From Flavobacterium sp. (lineage in GTDB: Bacteria > Bacteroidota > Bacteroidia > Flavobacteriales > Flavobacteriaceae): a stretch of 35,367 nucleotides of DNA. The stretch spans positions 1-35,367 of the forward strand of contig NZ_SEBR01000032.1 in NCBI RefSeq assembly GCF_004295795.1, given 5' to 3'. This document shows, in pieces, positions 24,611-31,606 of the stretch (the first letter of the stretch is position 1; the number at the start of each line of letters is the position of its first letter). The notes under the pieces are model-generated. The model made no database searches. It saw only the letters and a program-made list of their open reading frames with translations, and was not told the DNA's origin. A program made the translations under genes and the position numbers.

Positions 24611-25098
24611 GATTGTTGCTGTGTTTGTGTTAATGATTTATTTGGTTGAATGTACGAGCAACGTTCGGCCTTGGTTTTACAGAATTTAAAGATTATACAC
24701 TTTTTTAAGTTAATTGCTGAATTTCTAATGTTGTTTTAATGTTGGATTGTCGGTTTGTGAGAAATTCCGAAGTCTTGGTCGAATTTCCGTTTCGCGACTT
24801 CCGGGGAACCATTTGAGAAAGCCCCAAAGTTTTGCCGTTCTATACATCTTGTCTATTTCGGATTGGTTTTGGGCGAAGCTGAAAGTCCGGAATAGCGAGG
24901 CGATTTTTTATTCCGACGGGGATTTTTTGATCGTAATCCCGTTTTGCGTTAGGGCGTAAGGCGTTAGCTTTTTGAGGGCGGCGAAGCAAGCCCGATAAAA
25001 CTAAAGACTGAAGACCGGCGCCGCACGGATTTGTTTGGAAATTGGGCTTGATCGGCGCAACGCCATACAATTAATAATTCTTAATTAATAATTATTAA
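24611..25098. other. intergenic region with dispersed repeats
   Basis: No gene is supported in these 488 bases. The right part holds a repeat element (24946-25066) and an AT-rich repeat (25067-25101). The left part (24611-24945) contains the upstream region of the DUF4394 gene; I see no consensus -7 element there. Confidence 0.6.
24946..25066 (+). repeat. GCGTTAGGG...GGCGCAACGCC element, copy 1
   Basis: It starts GCGTTAGGG (24946-24954) and ends CGGCGCAACGCCAT (25053-25066). The interior GGGCGGCGAAGCAAGCCCGA and CCGGCGCCGCACGG blocks are shared with the copy at 27159-27283. The two are clearly homologous over their whole length. Confidence 0.85.
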
Positions 25099-25101
25099 TT
25101 A
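25067..25101. repeat. AT-rich repeat supplying the GNAT-nitrilase stop
   Basis: TTAATAATT and AATTAATAATTATTAATT units run up to and into the TAA stop of the minus-strand gene at 25099. It is the same class of array as at the ends of the S9 peptidase, cphB and poxB genes. Confidence 0.6.
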
Positions 25102-26607
25102 TTTAAGCAGTCGCGTTTCGTACAGATCAAGTCTGCGGTCTTTCATGATGCGCACCGAGCCGTAGTGGTGCAATTCGTCCAGCAGCGAAAGGTCTACGTC
25201 GGCGATCAGCATCATTTCGGTGTTTGGCGTGGTCTCGGCCTTGATTCCATTGGTCGGGAACTGGAAATCGGATGGCGTAAAAACCGCCGATTGCGCGAAC
25301 TGGATGTCCATATTGTTGACTTTTGGAAGATTTCCGACGCAGCCCGCAATTGCGACAAAACACTCGTTTTCGATCGCTCTTGCCTGAGCGCAATGACGCA
25401 CGCGCGTGTAACCGTTTTGGGTGTCGGTCAAAAACGGGACGAAAAGGATTTGCATGCCTTGTTGGGCGTAAAGTCGGGACAGTTCAGGGAATTCTACGTC
25501 GTAGCAAATCAGGATCCCGACTTTTCCGCAGTCGGTATCGAAGACTTCCACCTTGTCGCCGCCAACCATCGCGTAATATTTGTGCTCGTTGGGCGTGATG
25601 TGGATTTTCCTGAATTCGTCTACTTTTCCGGTGCGATGGCACAGATAAGAGACGTTGTAAAGTTTTCCGTCATCGAGCAACGGCATGCTTCCCGTGATGA
25701 TGTTGACGTTATACGAAAGTGAATATTCGTGCATTTTTTGCTTGATCTCGGCTGTTTTTTCGGCCAATTTCCGCATGGCTTCCGTCTCGGGCAAGTGGTT
25801 GTAAGGTTCGAGTAAAGGCGTGTTGAAAAGTTCGGGAAACAGGATAAAGTCAGATTGGTAACCGCTTACTGCGTCGATGAAAAAACGCACCTGTTCGTAG
25901 AATGTCTCCATGTCCGGAAACAAACGCATTTGCCATTGCACCAAGCCCAACCTGATTTTCATGGACGATCGCGCAGAAGCGTGAATGCCTTGATAATAGA
26001 TGTTGTTCCACTCGATCAATGTCGCGAATTCCTTAGATTCGTGGTCGCCGGGAAGATAATTCTGAAGGACTTTCCGCACGTGGAAATCGTTCACCATCTG
26101 GAAAGTGAGCGTCGAGTCATAAATTTCCTTGTTGCGGACTTTGTCTATGTATTGGCGTGGCGAAAGTGTTTCGGAATATTGGTGATAGCCCGGAATGCGG
26201 CCGCCAGCGATGATGCTCTTGAGATTGAGATTCTCGCAGAGTTGTTTTCTGGCTTCGTACAAACGTCGGCCCAAGCGCAACCCGCGAAATTCCGGGTGCA
26301 CGAAAATCTCGATTCCGTACAAAGTATCGCCTTTCGGATCGTGCGTCGAGAACGAATAGTCGCCCGTAATCAACCTATAGGTGTGTTTGTCACCGAATTC
26401 ATCGTAGTCGACGATTATCGACAGCGCGCAAGCCACTACTTTGTCGTCTACCGCGATGCAAAGCTGGCCTTCGGGAAAGAGTTTGAGCAGGCGTCCGATG
26501 CTGGCTTCGCTCCAAACCTGTCCGCCCAAAGTGTCGTAAGCCTCGCGCATGGAATCGGCCAAATCCTGGTAATCGTCTGTTGTCAGATTTCGTATATCAA
26601 TGTTCAT
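25099..26607 (-). CDS. GNAT acetyltransferase-nitrilase superfamily fusion protein
   Basis: The 502-residue protein joins two enzyme domains. The N-terminal half (about 1-210) is a GNAT N-acyltransferase with the acetyl-CoA loop RGLRLGRRLYEAR. The C-terminal half (about 220-500, starting KIRLGLVQWQMR) is a carbon-nitrogen hydrolase with the catalytic triad Glu in LFPELF, Lys in FRKIHITPNE and Cys in ILICYDVEFPE. Such enzymes hydrolyse amides or nitriles. This fusion is a recognised architecture in bacteria, but I cannot name the substrate; acylation followed by amide hydrolysis of one small molecule is a plausible inference. There is no signal peptide, so it is cytosolic. Confidence 0.9.
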   Translation of the reverse strand: MNIDIRNLTTDDYQDLADSMREAYDTLGGQVWSEASIGRLLKLFPEGQLCIAVDDKVVACALSIIVDYDEFGDKHTYRLITGDYSFSTHDPKGDTLYGIEIFVHPEFRGLRLGRRLYEARKQLCENLNLKSIIAGGRIPGYHQYSETLSPRQYIDKVRNKEIYDSTLTFQMVNDFHVRKVLQNYLPGDHESKEFATLIEWNNIYYQGIHASARSSMKIRLGLVQWQMRLFPDMETFYEQVRFFIDAVSGYQSDFILFPELFNTPLLEPYNHLPETEAMRKLAEKTAEIKQKMHEYSLSYNVNIITGSMPLLDDGKLYNVSYLCHRTGKVDEFRKIHITPNEHKYYAMVGGDKVEVFDTDCGKVGILICYDVEFPELSRLYAQQGMQILFVPFLTDTQNGYTRVRHCAQARAIENECFVAIAGCVGNLPKVNNMDIQFAQSAVFTPSDFQFPTNGIKAETTPNTEMMLIADVDLSLLDELHHYGSVRIMKDRRLDLYETRLLK

Positions 26608-26806
26608 GAAGTCTTGTTTTCTTAGTTTTTCAGAATTTACGCAAATAGGAACGAATGGCCGAATTTGGTGGGAAGTTTAGCGTTTTATTTGGAAAAATTC
26701 AGGTTTAAAATTCCAAATTCCATCCCGATAGCTATCGTGACCAAATTCCAAATTCCAAATTCCAACTCGACGCGCCGCGCTTCGCCCATGCTCTTAGCTT
26801 TAGGCC

Positions 26807-26836
26807 AACCTGCAAGGTTTTTCAACCTTGTAAGGT
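26807..26836. repeat. AACCTGCAAGGTT imperfect palindrome
   Basis: AACCTGCAAGGTT is followed after a short loop by AACCTTGTAAGGTT, nearly its reverse complement. A second half copy, ACCTGCAAGGTTTTTCG, starts at 26851. The pattern resembles the perfect palindrome at 16356-16388. Confidence 0.5.
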
Positions 26837-27158
26837 TCGTGTTACGCTTGACCTGCAAGGTTTTTCGTTTTACACGGGATTTTGAAATTTGCTGGTGTTT
26901 TTGGAACTGTTGAGATTGCTTCGTTTTTTTAGCTCGATTAGTAAATGTGTTAAAGCAAGTATGGACGTAATTACCAAACTTTTGGAGTGTTCTGCTCGTT
27001 TTTTGCTATGTTTTGGTTTTTTGGGTTTGCGAAGTTTGCAACTTCGCAACGGCGTTTCCGAGTCTGTGACTCGGCTAAAAAAAATGGATACTTGACACTT
27101 TGTTTTTGGCAACCAAGCGTTTTGTCGTGCGCAAGATTTTGGTGTACGATCGGGATTC

Positions 27159-27283
27159 GCGTTAGGGATTTGAGGCGTTATCCTTTTTCAAGGGCGGCGA
27201 AGCAAGCCCGAAAAGATAAAGCCGGAAGCCCGGCGCCGCACGGGTTTGATTCGGAGGCGGGATTTGGTTCGGCGCAACGCCAT
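27159..27283 (+). repeat. GCGTTAGGG...GGCGCAACGCC element, copy 2
   Basis: It starts GCGTTAGGG (27159-27167) and ends CGGCGCAACGCCAT (27270-27283). It shares the GGGCGGCGAAGCAAGCCCGA block and CCCGGCGCCGCACGGG with the copy at 24946-25066, with a similar total length (125 against 121). Confidence 0.85.
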
Positions 27284-27477
27284 AATAAAATCTCAAATCC
27301 CAAATTCCAATCCCGATGGCGATCGGAACAAATCCCAACTCAAATTCAACTAACAATAAGCACAAACTCAAGCGTGGCTTTGTTATCGATTTTTTTTTGA
27401 GATTTTCAGGGTTATTCCGAAACGTAGCATTTGCGGCACAACTTTGGAATTTGTTATTTTGGAATTTGGGACTTAAG

Positions 27478-27508
27478 CAAAAAAAATCCCGCCTTGTAAG
27501 CGGGATTT
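27478..27508 (-). terminator. rho-independent terminator of the thrS-infC-rpmI-rplT operon
   Basis: On the minus strand AAATCCCGC (27508-27500) pairs with GCGGGATTT (27492-27484), loop of 7, followed by a T tract (A run from 27479). It lies about 30 bases after rplT. Confidence 0.9.
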
Positions 27509-27538
27509 AAGTAAGTCATTCCTAGTTTATAAAAACGT

Positions 27539-27883
27539 TTATTTTACTGTGTTCACGATGGCTTTGAAAGCCTCCGGGTGATTCATAGCAAGGTCAGCAA
27601 GAACTTTACGATTCAACTCGATGTTGTTCTTTTTTACCAATCCGATGAACTGTGAATAAGACATTCCCTCCAAACGTGCACCGGCGTTGATACGCTGGAT
27701 CCACAAGGCGCGGAAATTTCTCTTTTTAGCTTTGCGGTCGCGATACGCGTACGACATTGCTTTTTCGACAGCGTTTTTGGCAACTGTCCAAACGTTTTTA
27801 CGACGACCAAAGAAACCTTTGGCTTGCTTCAATACTTTTTTTCTGCGAGCTCTTTTAGCTACGGAGTTTACTGATCTTGGCAT
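27539..27883 (-). CDS. rplT: 50S ribosomal protein L20
   Basis: L20 is a primary 23S rRNA-binding protein needed early in large-subunit assembly. The 114-residue protein begins MPRSVNSVAKRARRKKVLKQ and includes GFFGRRKNVWTVAKNAVEKA and the conserved ALWIQRINAGAR segment, with the usual very basic N-terminal tail. It is the last gene of the operon, 119 bases after rpmI, and is followed by a strong terminator. In other bacteria L20 represses its own operon by binding the leader RNA; I did not find a clear L20-binding fold here. Confidence 0.98.
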   Translation of the reverse strand: MPRSVNSVAKRARRKKVLKQAKGFFGRRKNVWTVAKNAVEKAMSYAYRDRKAKKRNFRALWIQRINAGARLEGMSYSQFIGLVKKNNIELNRKVLADLAMNHPEAFKAIVNTVK

Positions 27884-28002
27884 ACTTTTCTTGTTTTTTG
27901 CAGCAGGCGTCCTGAATTGAATCGAAGGAACTTGAAGCCCGTTACAGGGTTATAAATGATTAACCGATCAACCGACTATCGATTGACGACAACATTTAGG
28001 TC

Positions 28003-28200
28003 TTAGATAAGACGCAATTGTTGTTTAACGCTTTTTTCGTCAGTCTTGTGAACAAGAGCTGAGTGAGTCAACGCGAGCTTGCGCTTTTTAGACTTCTTGG
28101 TAAGGATGTGGCTTTTGAAAGCGTGTTTCCTTTTGATTTTTCCAGAACCTGTCACTTTGAAGCGTTTCTTGGCGCTGGATTTGGTTTTCATTTTAGGCAT
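28003..28200 (-). CDS. rpmI: 50S ribosomal protein L35
   Basis: L35 is a small, basic protein of the large ribosomal subunit. The 65-residue sequence starts MPKMKTKSSAKKRFKVTGSG and contains the typical KRKHAFKSHILTKKSKKRKL run. It lies third in the thrS-infC-rpmI-rplT order. The gap between infC and rpmI is 301 bases, far longer than usual, because it contains a copy of the 140-bp repeat element. Confidence 0.97.
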   Translation of the reverse strand: MPKMKTKSSAKKRFKVTGSGKIKRKHAFKSHILTKKSKKRKLALTHSALVHKTDEKSVKQQLRLI

Positions 28201-28300
28201 AATTCCTAATTATTGTGGTTTGACTTACTCTTTTTTGCGCCTGAGTGTGTCTGAGATAGCGAGTATCCGAGTTACTGAGTGCGTTCTTTTTTTAAAGCTG

Positions 28301-28438
28301 AATCCGGCTGTCCGCTTTTAGCTTTCTTGAAAACCGCCGTTTTTCTGCATTTGCGAAGAGCTTCCGTTGGTCGCTTCCGCAAAAGCGAAAAAGCTGGCTG
28401 TTTTCTGCAAAAGGCTAACCGCTGCCATCCGGGCTAGG
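28301..28438 (+). repeat. 140-bp dispersed palindromic element, copy 5, inside the infC-rpmI gap
   Basis: The left end is AATCCGGCTGTCCGCT (28301-28316) and the right end CATCCGGGCTAGG (28426-28438). The apical motif GAGCTTCCGTTGGTCGCT is at 28358-28375, framed by TTTGCG and CGCAAA. It is antisense to the operon direction and would be transcribed as part of the polycistronic message. The flanks 28201-28300 and 28439-28501 show nothing else that I recognise. Confidence 0.85.
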
Positions 28439-28501
28439 TTGCGGTGGACGCGACAAGAAATCTATTGTGATTCCAAATCTGCCACTGCGACTTTTACTTG
28501 C

Positions 28502-29059
28502 TTACTTCTTCTTCTTGGCTGCGATGAACATGATCATACGCTTTCCTTCGAGAACTGGCATCGCCTCGACTTTTCCCCATTCTTCGAGATCGGTGGCAAG
28601 TTTCAAAAGCAGTATTTGCCCTTGATCTTTGTAGATGATCGAACGTCCTTTAAAGAAAACGAAAGCTTTTACTTTCGAGCCTTCCTTGAGGAATTTCTCT
28701 GCATTCTTGCGCTTGAACTCATAATCGTGGTCGTCGGTTTGAGGACCAAAACGGATTTCCTTGATCGTCACTTGCGTCGATTTGGCCTTTAAGGCTTTGT
28801 CGCGTTTTTTCTGCTCGTAGACGAACTTTTTGTAGTCCATGATCTTACACACAGGCGGAACCGCATTTGGAGAAATCTCTACCAAATCCAATTCTTGCTC
28901 GTCTGCCATTCTCAGAGCGTCTGTCAATTTAACGACAATCGGCTCTGCACCTTCGCGAATGAGACGAATCTCGACAACGCCGCGAATATGCTGGTTGATG
29001 CGGTGCGCATCCTTTTTTTCTATACGGGCCGGACCCCTATTATTACTTCTTAATGCTAT
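28502..29059 (-). CDS. infC: translation initiation factor IF-3, non-AUG start
   Basis: IF-3 binds the 30S subunit, keeps it free of 50S and checks the start codon. An ATG/GTG start cannot be found: the first TTG (28927) would cut off the N-terminal domain. Reading upstream in frame gives the conserved RSNNRGPARIEKKDAHRI and INQHIRGVVEIRLI, so translation must start before these. The frame has a TAA just upstream (plus 29072-29074), leaving only AUU (29071-29069) and AUA (29059-29057) as plausible starts. I use 29059, which gives 185 residues, the normal length. E. coli infC also uses a rare AUU start for self-control. The C-terminal domain (DYKKFVYEQKKR... to MIMFIAAKKKK) is intact. Confidence 0.95.
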   Translation of the reverse strand: MALRSNNRGPARIEKKDAHRINQHIRGVVEIRLIREGAEPIVVKLTDALRMADEQELDLVEISPNAVPPVCKIMDYKKFVYEQKKRDKALKAKSTQVTIKEIRFGPQTDDHDYEFKRKNAEKFLKEGSKVKAFVFFKGRSIIYKDQGQILLLKLATDLEEWGKVEAMPVLEGKRMIMFIAAKKKK

Positions 29060-29095
29060 GGCTTGAAAAATTTAAGTTTATACTTTGATTTAGTG

Positions 29096-31051
29096 TTAGT
29101 TAGACCCGAAAGTCTTGAGTGTTGTGCTGATTTCGTCATTGACCATTCTCGCAAATTCGTCGATCGTTACGGTGACGTTTCCTTTGCCTTCCTGGCCGTG
29201 ACGTCTTACCGAAATCGTGCCGTTCTTTTCCTCTTCTTCCCCAACGATAAGCATGAAAGGGAATTTTTTGGTTTCGGCTTCACGGATTTTCTTTCCGATC
29301 GTCTCGTTGCGGTTGTCAATTAGGGCGCGAATTTCGTGATTTTCGAGCAATTCTAAAACTTTTTTCGCATAATTTTCATACTTCTCACTCAAAGACAGGA
29401 TGATAGCCTGTTCCGGCATGAGCCAAAGTGGGAAGTTTCCTGCGGTGTGCTCGAGCAAAATCGCGATAAAACGTTCCATAGAGCCGAATGGCGCGCGGTG
29501 GATCATGACCGGACGGTGCAATTCGTTATCCGAACCTTTGTAAGTCAGTTCAAAACGCTCCGGCAAGTTGTAATCGACCTGGATCGTCCCGAGTTGCCAT
29601 TGGCGACCCAAAGCGTCCTTGACCATAAAGTCGAGTTTCGGACCGTAAAACGCTGCTTCTCCAGATTCGATCACATAGTTCAATCCTTTGTCACGTGCCG
29701 CGTTGATGATCGCTTGCTCGGCTTTTTCCCAATTCTCGACAGAACCTATGTATTTGTCCGGATTGTCCAAATCGCGAACCGAAACCTGAGCCGTGAAATT
29801 CTCGAATCCAAGCGATCCGAAGACATACAGGACAAGGTCGATCACGTTCTTGAACTCTTCGTCCAATTGATCGGGCGTACAAAAAATATGGGCGTCGTCC
29901 TGAGTGAATCCGCGAACGCGTGTCAATCCGTGCAATTCGCCCGATTGTTCGTACCTGTAAACCGTTCCGAATTCCGCGTAGCGCTTCGGCAAATCCTTAT
30001 ATGACCAAGGTTTTACGGCATAAATCTCGCAGTGATGCGGACAGTTCATCGGCTTCAGCAGAAATTCCTCACCTTCGGCCGGCGTGTGTATCGGCTGGAA
30101 AGAATCGGCTCCATATTTGGCGTAATGACCAGAAGTCACATACAAATCCTTCATCCCGATATGAGGCGTAACGACTTGCTCATAACCTGCTTTTTTCTGG
30201 GCTTTTCTCAAGAATTGCTCCAAACGGTCGCGCAATGCGGCACCTTTCGGCAACCACAACGGCAAACCTTGTCCCACTTTCTGAGAAAACGCGAACAATT
30301 CCAACTCCTTGCCGAGTTTTCGATGGTCGCGACGTTTGGCTTCTTCAAGAAGTTCCAGGTAATCGGTCAAATCTTTTTGCTTCGGGAACGAGATGCCGTA
30401 AACGCGCGTAAGCTGTTTGTTCTTCTCGTCTCCGCGCCAGTAAGCGCCCGCAACCGACATGATTTTCACGGCCTTGATGATTCCGGTGTTCGGAATGTGT
30501 CCGCCGCGGCACAAATCGGTAAACGTCGAATGGTCGCAGAAAGTGATCGTGCCGTCTTGCAGGTTCTCGATCAATTCTACCTTATATGGGTTGTTTTCCT
30601 TCTGATAAAAGGCAAGCGCATCAGCCTTCGAAGCCGAACGCATCGTAAACTCGAATTTGCCGCGCGCGATCTCGAGTATCTTGTCTTCGATCGCTTTGAA
30701 ATCGGCATCTGAAATCTTGATGTCGCCAAAATCGACGTCGTAGTAAAAACCGTTGTCGATCGCAGGTCCTATCGTGAGTTTCACGCCTGGATAAATTTCC
30801 TGCAACGCCTGGGCCAAAACGTGTGAAGTGGAATGCCAGAACGCCTTTTTCCCGTCCTTGTCATTCCATGTGTAAAGAACCAAAGAACCGTCAGTGGTAA
30901 GAGGCGTTTCGGTCTCGACGGTCGTGCCGTTGAATGCGGCCGAAATTACGTTTCTGGCCAAACCTTCGCTTATGCTTTTGGCGACGTCCATTGGAGTTGC
31001 GCCATTTTCAAACTCTTTTACCGAGCCGTCGGGCAATGTTATCTTGATCAT
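29096..31051 (-). CDS. thrS: threonine-tRNA ligase
   Basis: ThrRS charges tRNA-Thr with threonine and edits mischarged serine. The 651-residue protein has all expected parts: an N-terminal TGS domain (about 1-62), the editing domain with HSTSHVLAQAL and CRGGHIPNTG, the class II catalytic core with KPMNCPHHC (zinc-binding Cys) and the motif 2 strand YRYEQSGELHGLTRVRGFTQDD, then the anticodon-binding domain (about 545-651). It is the first gene of the operon with infC, rpmI and rplT; infC begins about 37 bases after its stop. No T-box leader is present. Confidence 0.98.
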   Translation of the reverse strand: MIKITLPDGSVKEFENGATPMDVAKSISEGLARNVISAAFNGTTVETETPLTTDGSLVLYTWNDKDGKKAFWHSTSHVLAQALQEIYPGVKLTIGPAIDNGFYYDVDFGDIKISDADFKAIEDKILEIARGKFEFTMRSASKADALAFYQKENNPYKVELIENLQDGTITFCDHSTFTDLCRGGHIPNTGIIKAVKIMSVAGAYWRGDEKNKQLTRVYGISFPKQKDLTDYLELLEEAKRRDHRKLGKELELFAFSQKVGQGLPLWLPKGAALRDRLEQFLRKAQKKAGYEQVVTPHIGMKDLYVTSGHYAKYGADSFQPIHTPAEGEEFLLKPMNCPHHCEIYAVKPWSYKDLPKRYAEFGTVYRYEQSGELHGLTRVRGFTQDDAHIFCTPDQLDEEFKNVIDLVLYVFGSLGFENFTAQVSVRDLDNPDKYIGSVENWEKAEQAIINAARDKGLNYVIESGEAAFYGPKLDFMVKDALGRQWQLGTIQVDYNLPERFELTYKGSDNELHRPVMIHRAPFGSMERFIAILLEHTAGNFPLWLMPEQAIILSLSEKYENYAKKVLELLENHEIRALIDNRNETIGKKIREAETKKFPFMLIVGEEEEKNGTISVRRHGQEGKGNVTVTIDEFARMVNDEISTTLKTFGSN

Positions 31052-31069
31052 GATTTGAAATTAGGTTTG

Positions 31070-31103
31070 CAAATATAATTGACAATTAGGAATTAATGGC
31101 CAA
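31070..31103 (-). promoter_or_regulatory. promoter of the thrS operon
   Basis: On the minus strand TTG (31103-31101), a 23-base spacer and TATATTTG (31077-31070) make a complete Bacteroidota promoter. The predicted leader is about 14 bases, too short for an attenuator. Confidence 0.7.
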
Positions 31104-31438
31104 TAATTAGTAATGTTTTGGGTTGGATTTTTGGTTGGAAACGAATATTTTTTTTCGCCGCGGATTCTTTGGTTTTCGGGCTTGAGTTCAGTAATTCCGC
31201 CCGAAACCTACTCGTTTTTTTCGCGCTTGCGGATTTTCTTTTTGCCGCGCAGTCCAACGCAGTTTACAAGCCATTTTTAGTTTTCGGATTCATCAGCTTT
31301 GTCGCCGATTGTCATCGCGGACTTCGTCCGGGTTCTTTTGCCACGGATGCACGGATTTCACGGATTTTAATGCTTTTCATTTTGGATTTTCGCTGATTTT
31401 TGTCGATTGGAATTTACTCTTGTCGTTACCGTGTCTCC

Positions 31439-31590
31439 GCGTTAGGGATGGCGGCTTTGTCTAAGCTCTTTTGCCGCTGGATAATTTTTGTGGTTCTACT
31501 GGAGTTTCCGCGGCAAAAAGCGAGTGCCGCCAGCCCGACCGCAAACAAAAAAGCAGCCCTTGAAGCTGCTTTTTGTTTGGGGTAACGCCC
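31439..31590 (+). repeat. possible third GCGTTAGGG...AACGCC element
   Basis: It begins GCGTTAGGGATGG (31439) and ends GGTAACGCCC (31581-31590), like the copies at 24946 and 27159, but the interior differs: CTTTTGCCGC and GCGGCAAAAAG make its own stem. Only the ends are shared, so membership is tentative. Confidence 0.5.
31545..31576 (-). terminator. terminator of the sigma-factor/OMP operon
   Basis: AAAAAGCAGC (through 31557) and GCTGCTTTTT (from 31565) form a stem with a 7-base loop and A/T tracts on both sides. It lies about 30 bases after the minus-strand OMP gene and could work in both directions. Confidence 0.85.
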
Positions 31591-31606
31591 AAAAAATAAA
31601 ATGAAA

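Larger units (their letters stand above)
26608..27538. other. repeat-dense noncoding region downstream of rplT
   Basis: This 931-base gap contains no supported gene. It carries AAATTCCAAATTCC tracts with an embedded CCCGATAGCTATCG palindrome (26709-26767), a similar tract at 27291-27350, an imperfect palindrome AACCTGCAAGGTT/AACCTTGTAAGGTT (26807-26836) with a half copy near 26851, and the element at 27159-27283. The rplT terminator lies at the right end. Confidence 0.6.
31104..31606. other. intergenic region with repeats
   Basis: No gene is supported here. A CCACGGATGCACGGATTTCA-type tract lies near 31342-31370, a sequence class I associate with intergenic repeats. A probable third member of the GCGTTAGGG element family occupies 31439-31590 and contains the terminator of the sigma-factor operon. 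Confidence 0.5.

Noticed and set aside
25855..26625. Plus-strand open frame opposite the GNAT-nitrilase gene
   Set aside because: It is an antisense shadow; the minus strand carries both catalytic domains.
26889..27400. Short hydrophobic and Phe/Ser-rich frames in the repeat-dense gap
   Set aside because: They run across repeat elements and lack plausible starts and conserved features.
258..28438. Dispersed palindromes considered as a CRISPR array
   Set aside because: The copies are kilobases apart, in both orientations, without regular spacers or cas genes.
31052..31100. T-box or attenuator leader for thrS
   Set aside because: The predicted leader is only about 14 bases, so no leader RNA structure can form.
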